From DAIOEK01 sp964648485 (GTDB lineage Bacteria; Chloroflexota; Anaerolineae; Anaerolineales; Anaerolineaceae), in assembly GCA_964648485.1 (NCBI GenBank), contig CAZYOF010000024.1, positions 1-42,546 on the forward strand: DNA of 42,546 nt, read 5' to 3'. The notes below the pieces were generated by a model. It was not told the DNA's origin. It did no database searches and saw nothing but the letters and a program-made list of their open reading frames with translations. The position numbers and the translations under genes were made by a program. Within the stretch, counting starts at the first letter, position 1; every line of letters starts with the position of its first letter. Shown here one piece after another: positions 24,677 to 32,528 of the stretch.

Positions 24677-25720
24677 ATGGCAAATCATACAAGCGTACAG
24701 TACGGGATTTACTTGCTTTGTATATGTTCACTACTCTTCACCGGCTGTAATCCTGGCACGCCTGTTTCTGTTGTTGAGACGGCAAATAACATATCCGCTA
24801 CGATTCCATCCGCCAGTTTCACCTACACTTTAGAACCAACATCCACAATACCAGTGACGCGGTCACCTGTAAACAATGCAGGTAATCCAACATCCAAACT
24901 ATATACCCAAACACCAAAAATAACCGAGACAAAAGGGACGCCGACCAGAACACCAACCGTAACAAAGACTCCCCGCCCAACGAGAACGCCCAGTAATACA
25001 TGGACTCCCCGCCCAACAAAAACGTTCACACCAACCGCAACTCTACCAACGCCGCCCATTCATGATGCGCCGATAAAAATCTTCTCGCCTGGCTCGATCT
25101 CACGGGTATTGTCACCCTTCAATCTCAATATGACCGTTGCGACCGGCTCGCGGGGCGAGATATTTATGTTGTTGATCGGCGAAGATGGAGAAGTACTGGT
25201 ATCCAAACGATGGGATCGTGCCTATGCATCGGGAGGCAGGACCGCAATCAACGAAATGGTTGAATTTTCTCCACGTGTTACAGCTGAATCTGCCAGGCTG
25301 GTCATATTCACTTTAGATGAATACAAAAGGATGACAGCTCTGGCAACAGAAGAACTGATTTTGCTTAAAGTAGGTAAAGAAGATCTGGCAGCTGCTGATA
25401 ACCTAAAAGAACCTTTTGCGCTGTACCGTCCCTACGCTGATCAGAACCTGAAAGACGGGAAAGTATTGGTGGAAGGAGCAGTGAAATGCAGAGTCGACTG
25501 CCGGTTGGTTGTGGAGCTGGTTGATAACAAAGGTACAATGATTGCCCGTTTCGAAGAACCATCCATCATTCAGGCGTCTTTACAGTATCAATGGATTAAA
25601 TACGAGTATCAGGTCGATGTAAACAGAACGACTTACGCCAGGCTGATTATTCGGGCACAGGATATTTTTACGGCTGAAGATATTGCTGCCACCAGTATGC
25701 TCGTCAGGGTTCTGCCATAA
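24677..25720 (+). CDS. Stalked lipoprotein of unknown function
   Basis: A surface lipoprotein. The ATG at 24677 gives a lipoprotein signal ending in LLFTGC (Cys24). A TTG 18 bases earlier overlaps the response-regulator gene and is less likely. A Thr/Pro/Arg/Lys-rich stalk follows (about residues 70-130), with repeats of the form TPTRTPTVTKTPRPT. It is the kind of spacer that carries a domain through a thick wall. The rest is beta-rich, beginning IKIFSPGSISRVLSPFNL, reminiscent of immunoglobulin-like (Gmad2-type) modules; two copies are possible. It has no catalytic motif. It converges on the L,D-transpeptidase gene, which supports a wall-related role. Confidence 0.72.
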   Translation: MANHTSVQYGIYLLCICSLLFTGCNPGTPVSVVETANNISATIPSASFTYTLEPTSTIPVTRSPVNNAGNPTSKLYTQTPKITETKGTPTRTPTVTKTPRPTRTPSNTWTPRPTKTFTPTATLPTPPIHDAPIKIFSPGSISRVLSPFNLNMTVATGSRGEIFMLLIGEDGEVLVSKRWDRAYASGGRTAINEMVEFSPRVTAESARLVIFTLDEYKRMTALATEELILLKVGKEDLAAADNLKEPFALYRPYADQNLKDGKVLVEGAVKCRVDCRLVVELVDNKGTMIARFEEPSIIQASLQYQWIKYEYQVDVNRTTYARLIIRAQDIFTAEDIAATSMLVRVLP

Positions 25721-25732
25721 AGGCAGGGAGGA

Positions 25733-26899
25733 TCAAGCTCCTCCCTCTCCATATTTGGCGGGGTCGGTTGGTGTCTGACCAGATGGATCATGAACATACA
25801 CCCAATCACCTTCATTTGCCCAATCAAAAAGATAATGTGCATCACCGGGTGAGAGATTCACGCATCCGTGCGATTGGGGAAATCCAAACATGGTTCTCCA
25901 ATACGCCGCATGCAGTGCCCGGGCGCCATCAAAGTACATCGTCCAGGGAACTTTATCCAGATAGTAGAAATCTGATCTGTCCGCTTCAAATGCGCCAGTC
26001 ATTCTTTCTGTATCCAGTTTGCGTTGAATTTGAAACAGACCCGGTTTGGTAAAAAATGGATCCAGACCGGTTGCAATCATCGTGGCAAAAATTAATTGAT
26101 TGTTCTCATACACCGCCAGGGTTTGCTCATACAGATTCACTTCGATCCAGCGGTTATTTGTTACCCCTTCAGGAGGCGTGGTATTGATGGTAACCTTTTT
26201 AACATATCTGCTTAAAACCCATTCGTTAAGACCAATCTGGTACCAATCTGCTTCATTACCGTGACCTTTTCCTAAAATCTCAACAACATCATTGCGATAA
26301 TACTGTTTCCCTGTTTGTCCGCTTTCCAGGTTGGGAGCGACATGACTGGCAGTATTATCTGCAAACCAGCCAAATTCATGATCGGGTGTTTTATAGAAAG
26401 CCAAACCCTGAAAAGTTGAGATGGATGCTGGTGAAGCCCTGACCCATTCAAAACTATCCGGTATTTGAACATAATGTGCGCTGTCTATATCCGCGCGGGT
26501 GATGTATGCCACCCAGCGGGTTTCCCCGGGCGGAATACTGCCTGTTTGGTTCTCAGCTCTGATTGCATCTTCCAGTGAAGAAAACAGTCTGATTTCTCGG
26601 CGGGGATCAGCATTTATTTTGGCGTAATAGTACGGCATGGTGTTATAGGATTCATCCGGTGTATATGCAGGTAATCCGCTCAATGGAAAAGATACACCCC
26701 TATTTGCCCAATCCTGTTTAATTTTTGCCGGACCCATCACCAGACAGTTTGTAAAATCTTCCGTTCCGGTTGAACAAATAGAAGCACCTGAGTAGTTCTC
26801 ATTGGTATCCAGGTTCATCTCTGCAGATACGCTGCTTTTGGGAGGAAGGATGGTGACAGTAACGAATATCAACACCCATAAGTAACGATAGATTCTCAT
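25733..26899 (-). CDS. L,D-transpeptidase (YkuD family)
   Basis: Crosslinks peptidoglycan or attaches proteins to it, outside the membrane. A signal peptide ends near VSA (residue 26). A unique domain follows to about 190, then an SH3-like segment (YYRNDVVEILGKG...WVLSRYV, about 200-240). The YkuD catalytic domain runs from about 250 with IEVNLYEQTLAVYENNQL to SHGCVNLSPGDA, with catalytic Cys346. The C-terminal tail is short. The ATG overlaps the stop of a 7-codon upstream reading frame that has its own GGAG, so translation may be coupled to it. Confidence 0.92.
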   Translation of the reverse strand: MRIYRYLWVLIFVTVTILPPKSSVSAEMNLDTNENYSGASICSTGTEDFTNCLVMGPAKIKQDWANRGVSFPLSGLPAYTPDESYNTMPYYYAKINADPRREIRLFSSLEDAIRAENQTGSIPPGETRWVAYITRADIDSAHYVQIPDSFEWVRASPASISTFQGLAFYKTPDHEFGWFADNTASHVAPNLESGQTGKQYYRNDVVEILGKGHGNEADWYQIGLNEWVLSRYVKKVTINTTPPEGVTNNRWIEVNLYEQTLAVYENNQLIFATMIATGLDPFFTKPGLFQIQRKLDTERMTGAFEADRSDFYYLDKVPWTMYFDGARALHAAYWRTMFGFPQSHGCVNLSPGDAHYLFDWANEGDWVYVHDPSGQTPTDPAKYGEGGA

Positions 26900-26919
26900 T
26901 CGATATATACCTGATTCAT
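26896..26919 (-). CDS. Possible 7-codon upstream ORF of the L,D-transpeptidase gene
   Basis: On the minus strand, GGAG, then ATG at 26919, MNQVYIE, stop TGA at 26898-26896, overlapping the transpeptidase ATG (26899-26897) as ATGA. The main gene has no good ribosome site of its own. Seen in sequence; function inferred. Confidence 0.35.
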   Translation of the reverse strand: MNQVYIE

Positions 26920-27022
26920 GGTCTCCAATTATCCTGATGTGGTTTCAGGATCGTTTTTTCATTTTATCAAAGAAATTCGGGATATCAATTAAATGTAGAT
27001 GATAATCCGGATTGATTTCAAC

Positions 27023-27051
27023 TTGACGATTCACGGCGGGTATGCTAGATT
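27023..27051 (+). promoter_or_regulatory. Extended -10 promoter of the roadblock operon
   Basis: TTGACG (27023-27028), 17 nt, TAGATT (27046-27051) preceded by TG at 27043-27044 (extended -10). Predicted start near 27058, about 37 nt before the GTG. Confidence 0.6.
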
Positions 27052-27094
27052 ATTGATGAATGAATCCAGTAATGCCAAGCAAAGGAGTACAGCC

Positions 27095-27466
27095 GTGACA
27101 AAGAATCGTTCCCAGCTCATGGTTGATCGATTGCGTGAACTGCAAGCCTCATCACCGGATATTGAGGCATCTGCTGTTGTAAGTGTAGATGGACTAACAA
27201 TCGCTTCTGCGCTTCCACCTGATGCTGAGGAAGACCGGGTTTCGGCGATGTCTGCCGCGATGCTTGGCTTGGGGGAAAAAATTACACGTGAATTGGGTAA
27301 AGGTCGCCTTGAACAGGTATATATCAAGGGGAATAACGGATATGTTGTGATTATGAATATCGGTGAAGATGCTGTTCTTACGGCGCTTGCACAGGATCAC
27401 GCAAAACTCGGATTAATATTTCTCGATATGCGGCGGGCGGCGGAAGATTTATCAAAATTGTTATAA
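27095..27466 (+). CDS. Roadblock/LC7-domain protein
   Basis: A small dimeric regulator of the roadblock/LC7 (MglB-like) fold, typically acting on a small GTPase or as a scaffold. The core reads AVVSVDGLTIASALPPDAEEDRVSAMSAAMLGLGEKI, then a second strand set VYIKGNNGYVVIMNIGEDAVLTAL. I start at GTG 27095 because AAAGGAG (27081-27087) lies seven bases upstream and a promoter ends at 27051. A longer frame from 26999 would start upstream of that promoter. No MglA-type GTPase is nearby. The glycosyltransferase gene follows after 12 nt. Confidence 0.85.
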   Translation: MTKNRSQLMVDRLRELQASSPDIEASAVVSVDGLTIASALPPDAEEDRVSAMSAAMLGLGEKITRELGKGRLEQVYIKGNNGYVVIMNIGEDAVLTALAQDHAKLGLIFLDMRRAAEDLSKLL

Positions 27467-27478
27467 CCGAGGTATTGT

Positions 27479-28213
27479 TTGTCGTTGATTATCGTCATAC
27501 CAACATATAAGGAAGCGGAGAACCTTCCCCTCATGGTCTCCGCTTTATTAAACCTATTTCTTCCAGATCTAAAAATACTTGTCGTAGATGATAACAGCCC
27601 CGATGGGACGGGCGATATTGCGGAAGCATTAAAGCGCGAAACTGGAAGGGTGGATGTGATCCATCGCACCGGCAAACTTGGGCTGGGCACCGCGTATATC
27701 ACCGGATTCAAATATGCCCTGGAGCAGGGAGCTACAATCATCGGGCAGATGGATTGTGATTTTTCCCATCCGGTAGATAAGGTTCCACCCCTTTGTGATG
27801 CTCTCACGCAGGGGGCAGACCTTGCATTAGGATCGCGATATATTCCAGGTGGAAGCCTGGATGATAACTGGCCTGCCTGGCGGAAAGCTCTTTCTGGCTT
27901 TGGGAATTTTTACTCCCGGACTATCCTGCGGATACCGCTTAAAGATGTTACCGGTGGCTTTAAATTCTGGAAGCGAGAATTACTGGAACGGATGCCGCTG
28001 GATAAGATCCGATCCAATGGGTATGTATTCCAGGTTGAGATGAACTATGTTGCCTATCTGCTCGGTGCAAAGATGGTGGAAATCCCATTCTATTTTGCTG
28101 ACCGCAGGCTGGGTGAATCCAAGATGTCCTTAAAAATTCAAATTGAAGCAGCGGTTCGCGTCTGGCGTCTGCTTAAGATACATCATGATTTGTCAAAGAG
28201 GAGATTGGTATGA
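27479..28213 (+). CDS. Polyprenol-phosphate mannosyltransferase-like GT2
   Basis: Transfers a sugar from a nucleotide donor to a polyprenyl phosphate, supplying lipid-linked mannose or similar for envelope glycans. The GT2 domain shows VIPTYKEAENLP, the DDNSPDGT donor site, QMDCDFSHP with the catalytic DxD, GSRYIPGG, and QVEMNYVAYLLGAKMVEIP. It has no C-terminal membrane domain and is 244 residues long, like archaeal/eukaryotic DPM1-type catalytic subunits. TTG start with GAGG seven bases upstream. It overlaps the rubrerythrin gene by 4 nt (ATGA). Confidence 0.9.
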   Translation: MSLIIVIPTYKEAENLPLMVSALLNLFLPDLKILVVDDNSPDGTGDIAEALKRETGRVDVIHRTGKLGLGTAYITGFKYALEQGATIIGQMDCDFSHPVDKVPPLCDALTQGADLALGSRYIPGGSLDDNWPAWRKALSGFGNFYSRTILRIPLKDVTGGFKFWKRELLERMPLDKIRSNGYVFQVEMNYVAYLLGAKMVEIPFYFADRRLGESKMSLKIQIEAAVRVWRLLKIHHDLSKRRLV

Positions 28214-28707
28214 GTAAGACGAGTATGAATTTAAAAGAAGCCTTTGCAGGTGAATCACAGGCATCGAGAAAGTATCATCACTTTGCCGCCGCAGCTGAGA
28301 AGGAAGGTTATGCTCAGGTTGCAAAGCTTTTTAGGGCTGCTGCCCTGGCAGAGACCATACATGCAGGTAATCATTTAAAAGCACTGGGTGAGATTAAATC
28401 TACAAAAGAGAATTTGCAGGCAGCGATTGAGGGAGAAAATTACGAAGTCGTAAGTATGTATCCGGCGTTTATCCATGATTCTGAATCGGAGGGTGAAAAA
28501 CAGGCTACCCGAGCATTTAAATATGCCTGGGAAGTTGAAAAAGAACACGAAGCTCTCTATAGAGAGGCGCTGGAAGCATTTGGATCAGATCAGGGAGAAG
28601 TGGATTATTATATCTGCCCCATTTGTGGGCATACGCATGTCGGGAAACCCACCACAGCCTGCCCGGTTTGCGGGTATCCGGCAGAAAAATTTATAAAATC
28701 AGAATAA
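28210..28707 (+). CDS. Rubrerythrin
   Basis: Non-haem diiron peroxidase protecting anaerobes from hydrogen peroxide. The N-terminal ferritin-like domain has E15, ETIHAGNH (E48, H51), E79 and EKEH (E110-H113) as candidate iron ligands. The C-terminal rubredoxin-type domain has C136/C139 and C151/C154. Its length of 165 is shorter than the classical ~190. It supports an anaerobic lifestyle. It is translationally coupled to the glycosyltransferase gene without an obvious functional link. Confidence 0.95.
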   Translation: MSKTSMNLKEAFAGESQASRKYHHFAAAAEKEGYAQVAKLFRAAALAETIHAGNHLKALGEIKSTKENLQAAIEGENYEVVSMYPAFIHDSESEGEKQATRAFKYAWEVEKEHEALYREALEAFGSDQGEVDYYICPICGHTHVGKPTTACPVCGYPAEKFIKSE

Positions 28708-28729
28708 AAATGACAAGGGAATAAATTCG

Positions 28730-28758
28730 GGCATCCAAACAAATGGATGCCTTTTTTT
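28730..28758 (+). terminator. Intrinsic terminator after the rubrerythrin gene
   Basis: GGCATCCA (28730-28737), 6-nt loop, TGGATGCC (28744-28751), seven T residues. A textbook intrinsic terminator. Confidence 0.9.
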
Positions 28759-29614
28759 ATGCATTAATAGGGTGTGATAGCAGGTTTTTCCATTCTTCGA
28801 GAGAAAGCGTTTCTGCACGGCGAGCAGGATTAATTCCGGAATGGTTCAGCCAGCTAGAGACCGTATCTGCCGGTAGATTTAATCCATGAGAAAGACTGTT
28901 TCTGAGAGTCTTGCGTTTCTGTGAAAAGCCAGCCCGGATAATGCTGAAAAACTTATCCAGCATTTCATCCGCGATGACCGGTTGATTGTATAGATCGATT
29001 CGGATTACGGCTGAATCCACTTTCGGAGGAGGGTAAAAAGCCCCGGAGGGAATACGAAATTCTATCTTTGGGTTTCCAAATACCTGAACGCTCAATGCAA
29101 GAAGGCTCATATCTCCGGGTTGTGCGCAGATCCGTATTGCCACTTCCTGTTGAATCGTTAATACCATACGAGCCGGTTTACGCGTTGATTCAAGTAAGTG
29201 CCGAATAATGGCAGAGGTAATATTGTACGGAATATTGGCTGCGACAATGTAATCTGATTGATCCATCAGGTCCACAGGTTGTAAATTTAAAATATCCCCT
29301 TCAATCAGTTTCACGTTTGAATATGAACGCATGATTTCAGAGAGCAAAGGAAAAATCTTCTTATCTATTTCCACGGCTGTAACAAATTTTGCAGAGGAAG
29401 CCAGATGCCGGGTGAGACTTCCCAACCCCGGGCCAATCTCGAGGACAGAGTCATCACCTTCGATTTCAGCAGCATGGACAATTTTTTCTAAAATCTGTGA
29501 ATCGGAAAGGAAATTTTGCCCTAATCCTTTGCTGGGACGGATATCTGCTTCTCTCAAAATCATCGGGATATTGAGGGGCGGAATGGGGTCTGGACGGCAG
29601 TTCTGTTGACTCAT
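28757..29614 (-). CDS. ksgA: 16S rRNA dimethyladenosine transferase KsgA/RsmA
   Basis: Dimethylates two adjacent adenines near the 3' end of 16S rRNA, a late ribosome-maturation step. The sequence starts its core with PSKGLGQNFLSD. It has the SAM-binding motif VLEIGPGLGSLT, the acidic ribose site VEIDKK, the catalytic NIPYNITSAI and the C-terminal QKRKTLRNSL. At 285 residues it is normal. It lies 4 nt downstream of the G5/3D protein gene. Confidence 0.96.
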   Translation of the reverse strand: MSQQNCRPDPIPPLNIPMILREADIRPSKGLGQNFLSDSQILEKIVHAAEIEGDDSVLEIGPGLGSLTRHLASSAKFVTAVEIDKKIFPLLSEIMRSYSNVKLIEGDILNLQPVDLMDQSDYIVAANIPYNITSAIIRHLLESTRKPARMVLTIQQEVAIRICAQPGDMSLLALSVQVFGNPKIEFRIPSGAFYPPPKVDSAVIRIDLYNQPVIADEMLDKFFSIIRAGFSQKRKTLRNSLSHGLNLPADTVSSWLNHSGINPARRAETLSLEEWKNLLSHPINA

Positions 29615-29618
29615 GTTG

Positions 29619-31007
29619 TTAATTGATGTCGTATAAGATATTATCTGGAACCGGGGTGAGGAAATAAACAGTTACATACGAATGCCAGCCCACATATTCT
29701 TCATCTGTGTAAGCCAGATCGATCCAATTCGTTCCCGGAATACCACCACCCGTATCACCAATAATGGCAAAGCCATATCCGGGAATATATACCTGCTGTC
29801 CAGCCATGTATGCAAACCAGCGGGGAATAACCGCAACAATACCTTTACGTACTGTTTCGCCAGATGCGGTTCCATAACTGCATTTACTTGTACCTGAACG
29901 GCATGGTGAGTAGGATGTAGCATACATGGATATGGCGCGGTAATATTCTATCGTTTTACCACCCACATCCAGGGTTCGAACGTTTACTTTTGTTCCGTAG
30001 CCCACAACCTCATCCACGGGCGGTTGGATTACAGTTTCTTTTTCTACATTCTCTGAAATAACCTCACCATCCCGGTAACGGGTTCGGGTTAATTCCATTG
30101 ACACACCATATTGCCCTGCCTGGGTGACTTTTTGTTGATCCAATTCTAACGAATCATCCATCTCGGAGCGTTTTTGATACGGCAGGCTTTTCTGGCTGAT
30201 AGTGAGAGTCTCCTCGATATGTTGCACAGAAAGATCATCAGGCGAGGTCGTTTCGGGCGTGATCTGGTTGTTTATTTGATCCAATCCCTGCGGAGCCTGC
30301 CCAGTTCTTGCCAGAATACGGGTGAGAGAATCTTCGGCAATCACTAGGCTTGCAGATTTATTTGCATTCAATTCTACAGGGAGGATGATCTTATAAGTAA
30401 GTAAATTTTCCTGATCGTTGTCAGCCGGATCATCCAGGCTTTGTACCGGCTGCAGGGAAACTGCTTCATTTCCCAATCCTAATTCCCATAAGATGTCTTC
30501 GGTTTTTTCTGATATCGATGAAAATGGTCTGATTGATCCATCCGGGAGAATCAGATGGCGTGGGCTGGATTGAGTTACCTCCATTGTGTGCTGATTTTTC
30601 CATTCATGAGCAAGTTGAGGATTAACTTCCAGCCCATCCATTTCTACACGATCACCCGGATAAAGGTAAATACCGGCTGCTAATAAAACATTCGCCGGAA
30701 TCGGGTCAGTTGCGTAGATGGATGAGAGTTCTCCGTTGAGATAAATCAGGTAAGCTGAAATCTGGTTCAACCGGATGGGTGTTCCACCCAGATAAAGCGA
30801 ATCGGCAGCAGGTTGAATCTGGTCGCCCACGGTTAAAGGGAAACCGGCATTTTGTGCAATTTCTGCAGGGGTCAAACCAAAAGATACCAGCGAGCTGGGA
30901 TTGCCGTTTAAGATCCATGATACTGGCTGGTAGAGAAAAATACCGACTAATACCAATCCAAAAAAGAAGAGCCCTGAACTTATGAGCAGTCCTTGTTTTT
31001 GATTCAC
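29619..31007 (-). CDS. G5- and 3D-domain cell-wall protein
   Basis: Probably a membrane-anchored peptidoglycan-binding or -cleaving protein of the YabE/MltA-like group. It has one N-terminal membrane segment (LLISSGLFFFGLVLVGIFL), then ubiquitin-like DUF348-type repeats (about 40-290). A G5 domain spans about 265-345, with TRYRDGEVISENVEKETVIQPP. The C-terminal 3D domain spans about 365-455, with MYATSYSPC, GDTGGG and WIDLAYTDEEY. Of the three family aspartates, the first (usually in DPR or VDRSW) is replaced here: AVIPRW. Placement directly ahead of ksgA mirrors the yabE-rnmV-ksgA neighbourhood of Firmicutes. Confidence 0.85.
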   Translation of the reverse strand: MNQKQGLLISSGLFFFGLVLVGIFLYQPVSWILNGNPSSLVSFGLTPAEIAQNAGFPLTVGDQIQPAADSLYLGGTPIRLNQISAYLIYLNGELSSIYATDPIPANVLLAAGIYLYPGDRVEMDGLEVNPQLAHEWKNQHTMEVTQSSPRHLILPDGSIRPFSSISEKTEDILWELGLGNEAVSLQPVQSLDDPADNDQENLLTYKIILPVELNANKSASLVIAEDSLTRILARTGQAPQGLDQINNQITPETTSPDDLSVQHIEETLTISQKSLPYQKRSEMDDSLELDQQKVTQAGQYGVSMELTRTRYRDGEVISENVEKETVIQPPVDEVVGYGTKVNVRTLDVGGKTIEYYRAISMYATSYSPCRSGTSKCSYGTASGETVRKGIVAVIPRWFAYMAGQQVYIPGYGFAIIGDTGGGIPGTNWIDLAYTDEEYVGWHSYVTVYFLTPVPDNILYDIN

Positions 31008-31058
31008 TTCAATATTGTATCAGAATTGGGTCGTTGAAAAAAAGACCGCTCTAACACC

Positions 31059-31087
31059 TTGACAGTATTCACATCTTTCGTTAATAT
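31059..31087 (+). promoter_or_regulatory. Promoter of the Rrf2-pst operon with Rrf2-like half-site
   Basis: TTGACA (31059-31064), 17 nt, TAATAT (31082-31087). Overlapping the -10 and start point, ATATACGACTAAATC (31084-31098) resembles one half of the IscR/Rrf2 type-1 operator; the second half is poor. Confidence 0.65.
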
Positions 31088-31124
31088 ACGACTAAATCAA
31101 TAGACTTTATAGAATATATTAAAT

Positions 31125-31562
31125 ATGCGACTTTCAAAACGTGGTGAATATGGTTTAAGAGCAATGATCGATCTGGCTTCCTGGTCGGTGCAGAAGAAGT
31201 ATATACAACTCAAAGAAATTGCTGACCGCGAGAATATTCCGATCAAATTTCTTGAGCAGATTATGCTGAATCTCAAAAATGCCGGTCTGGTTGGCAGCCG
31301 GATGGGTGTGAATGGCGGGTATTACTTAACCAAGAATGCTGACCAGATTACGCTGGGGCAAATCATCAGAATTCTGGATGGACCCTTAGCTCCGATCCGT
31401 TGTGTCAGCCAGACAGCCTATGAACCATGCAACTGCCCGGATGAAACTACTTGCGGGCTTCGAAGAGTCATGTTCCGGGTGCGAAACGCGATCGCTGATA
31501 TCCTGGATAATGAAACCCTTGCGGAGGTGGTGCACAACATTCCGCAAGAAACAAAAAAATAG
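31125..31562 (+). CDS. Rrf2-family transcription regulator
   Basis: A winged-helix regulator of the IscR/CymR/NsrR family. MRLSKRGEYGLRAMIDLA is the conserved start, EIADRENIPIKFLEQIMLNLKNAGLV is the recognition helix region, and GVNGGYYL is the wing. It has C93, C102, C104 and C110 in the region where IscR-type proteins hold an Fe-S cluster, so iron-sulfur or redox sensing is plausible. It heads the pst genes, starting PstS only 9 nt after its stop, so it probably controls them and itself. Confidence 0.92.
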   Translation: MRLSKRGEYGLRAMIDLASWSVQKKYIQLKEIADRENIPIKFLEQIMLNLKNAGLVGSRMGVNGGYYLTKNADQITLGQIIRILDGPLAPIRCVSQTAYEPCNCPDETTCGLRRVMFRVRNAIADILDNETLAEVVHNIPQETKK

Positions 31563-31571
31563 GAGAGTTGA

Positions 31572-32525
31572 ATGAAAAAGCTGTACTTGATATTTGTGAA
31601 CCTCGTTGTGCTTTCCATGCTTGCCGGTTGTGCAGGGACGCAGCAGGGAAACCAAAACAATCAAAAAACCATTGCTGTATCCGGGGCATTTGCTTTGTAT
31701 CCATTGATGGTGCAATGGGCAGATGAGTATCAGCAGTTGCTTCCCGAAGTGCGCATAGATATATCTGCCGGGGGCGCTGGTAAAGGCATGGCAGATGCGA
31801 TTGCGGGGGCAGTAGATATCGGCATGGTGTCGCGTGAAATCTCGCAGGAAGAAGTGGATCAAGGCGCATATGGCATCGCGGTAACACGGGATGCAGTTTT
31901 TGGAACGATCTCTGACAAGAATCCTTATCTAAGCGACCTTCAAGAGAAGGGGATTACGAAAGAGACCCTCGCCGGAATTTTTTTGACTGGTGAAATTACT
32001 ACCTGGGGACAGGTTCTTGGAAAACCCGAAATTACCGATGAAATTCATGTTTACACCCGATCCGATGCCTGTGGTGCCGCTGAAATGTGGGTTAAGTACG
32101 TCGGTGGAAAAAAGCAGGAAGAATTGCTGGGCATTGGCGTGAATGCGGATCCAGGTGTACTGGAAGCTGTCATCAAAGATCCTCTCGGGATTGGATATAA
32201 CAACCTGAATTACGCATATGATACCAAGACCGGGATGCCGGTTGCCGGTGCAGCCGTTCTTCCATTAGATGTCAATGGTAATGGAGTGATAGATTCGGAT
32301 GAAACGCTCTCTACAAAGGAACAAGCAGTAGCGGCAGTTGCAGAGAATCGATATCCATCGCCACCTGCGCGACCGCTTTACCTTGTTACCAGAGGAAAAC
32401 CCTCCGGTGCAGAGCTTGATTTCATCACCTGGATATTGGCGGATGGACAGAGCTTTGTCGATGAAGCAGGGTATGTAGCATTAACCGCCGAGCAATTAAA
32501 ATCCTCTCAAGAATTATTAAAATAA
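31572..32525 (+). CDS. PstS-like phosphate-type binding lipoprotein with EF-hand loop
   Basis: Ligand receptor for the Pst-type importer. The lipobox is LAGC (Cys20). The fold starts TIAVSGAFALYPLMVQWADEY and contains ISAGGAGKGMADAIAG and IGMVSREI, as in PstS. Two departures stand out. The phosphate-binding RSDGSGT is here RSDACGA (163-169). A canonical calcium EF-hand loop, DVNGNGVIDSDE (233-244), with D/N/N/G/I/D/E in the right positions, is inserted late. The ligand may be phosphate or another oxyanion. AGGAGA at 31561 supports the start. Confidence 0.86.
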   Translation: MKKLYLIFVNLVVLSMLAGCAGTQQGNQNNQKTIAVSGAFALYPLMVQWADEYQQLLPEVRIDISAGGAGKGMADAIAGAVDIGMVSREISQEEVDQGAYGIAVTRDAVFGTISDKNPYLSDLQEKGITKETLAGIFLTGEITTWGQVLGKPEITDEIHVYTRSDACGAAEMWVKYVGGKKQEELLGIGVNADPGVLEAVIKDPLGIGYNNLNYAYDTKTGMPVAGAAVLPLDVNGNGVIDSDETLSTKEQAVAAVAENRYPSPPARPLYLVTRGKPSGAELDFITWILADGQSFVDEAGYVALTAEQLKSSQELLK

Positions 32526-32528
32526 GTC

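Noticed and set aside
26999..27094. Longer N-terminus of the roadblock protein
   Set aside because: It would begin upstream of the predicted promoter, and a strong ribosome site points to GTG 27095.
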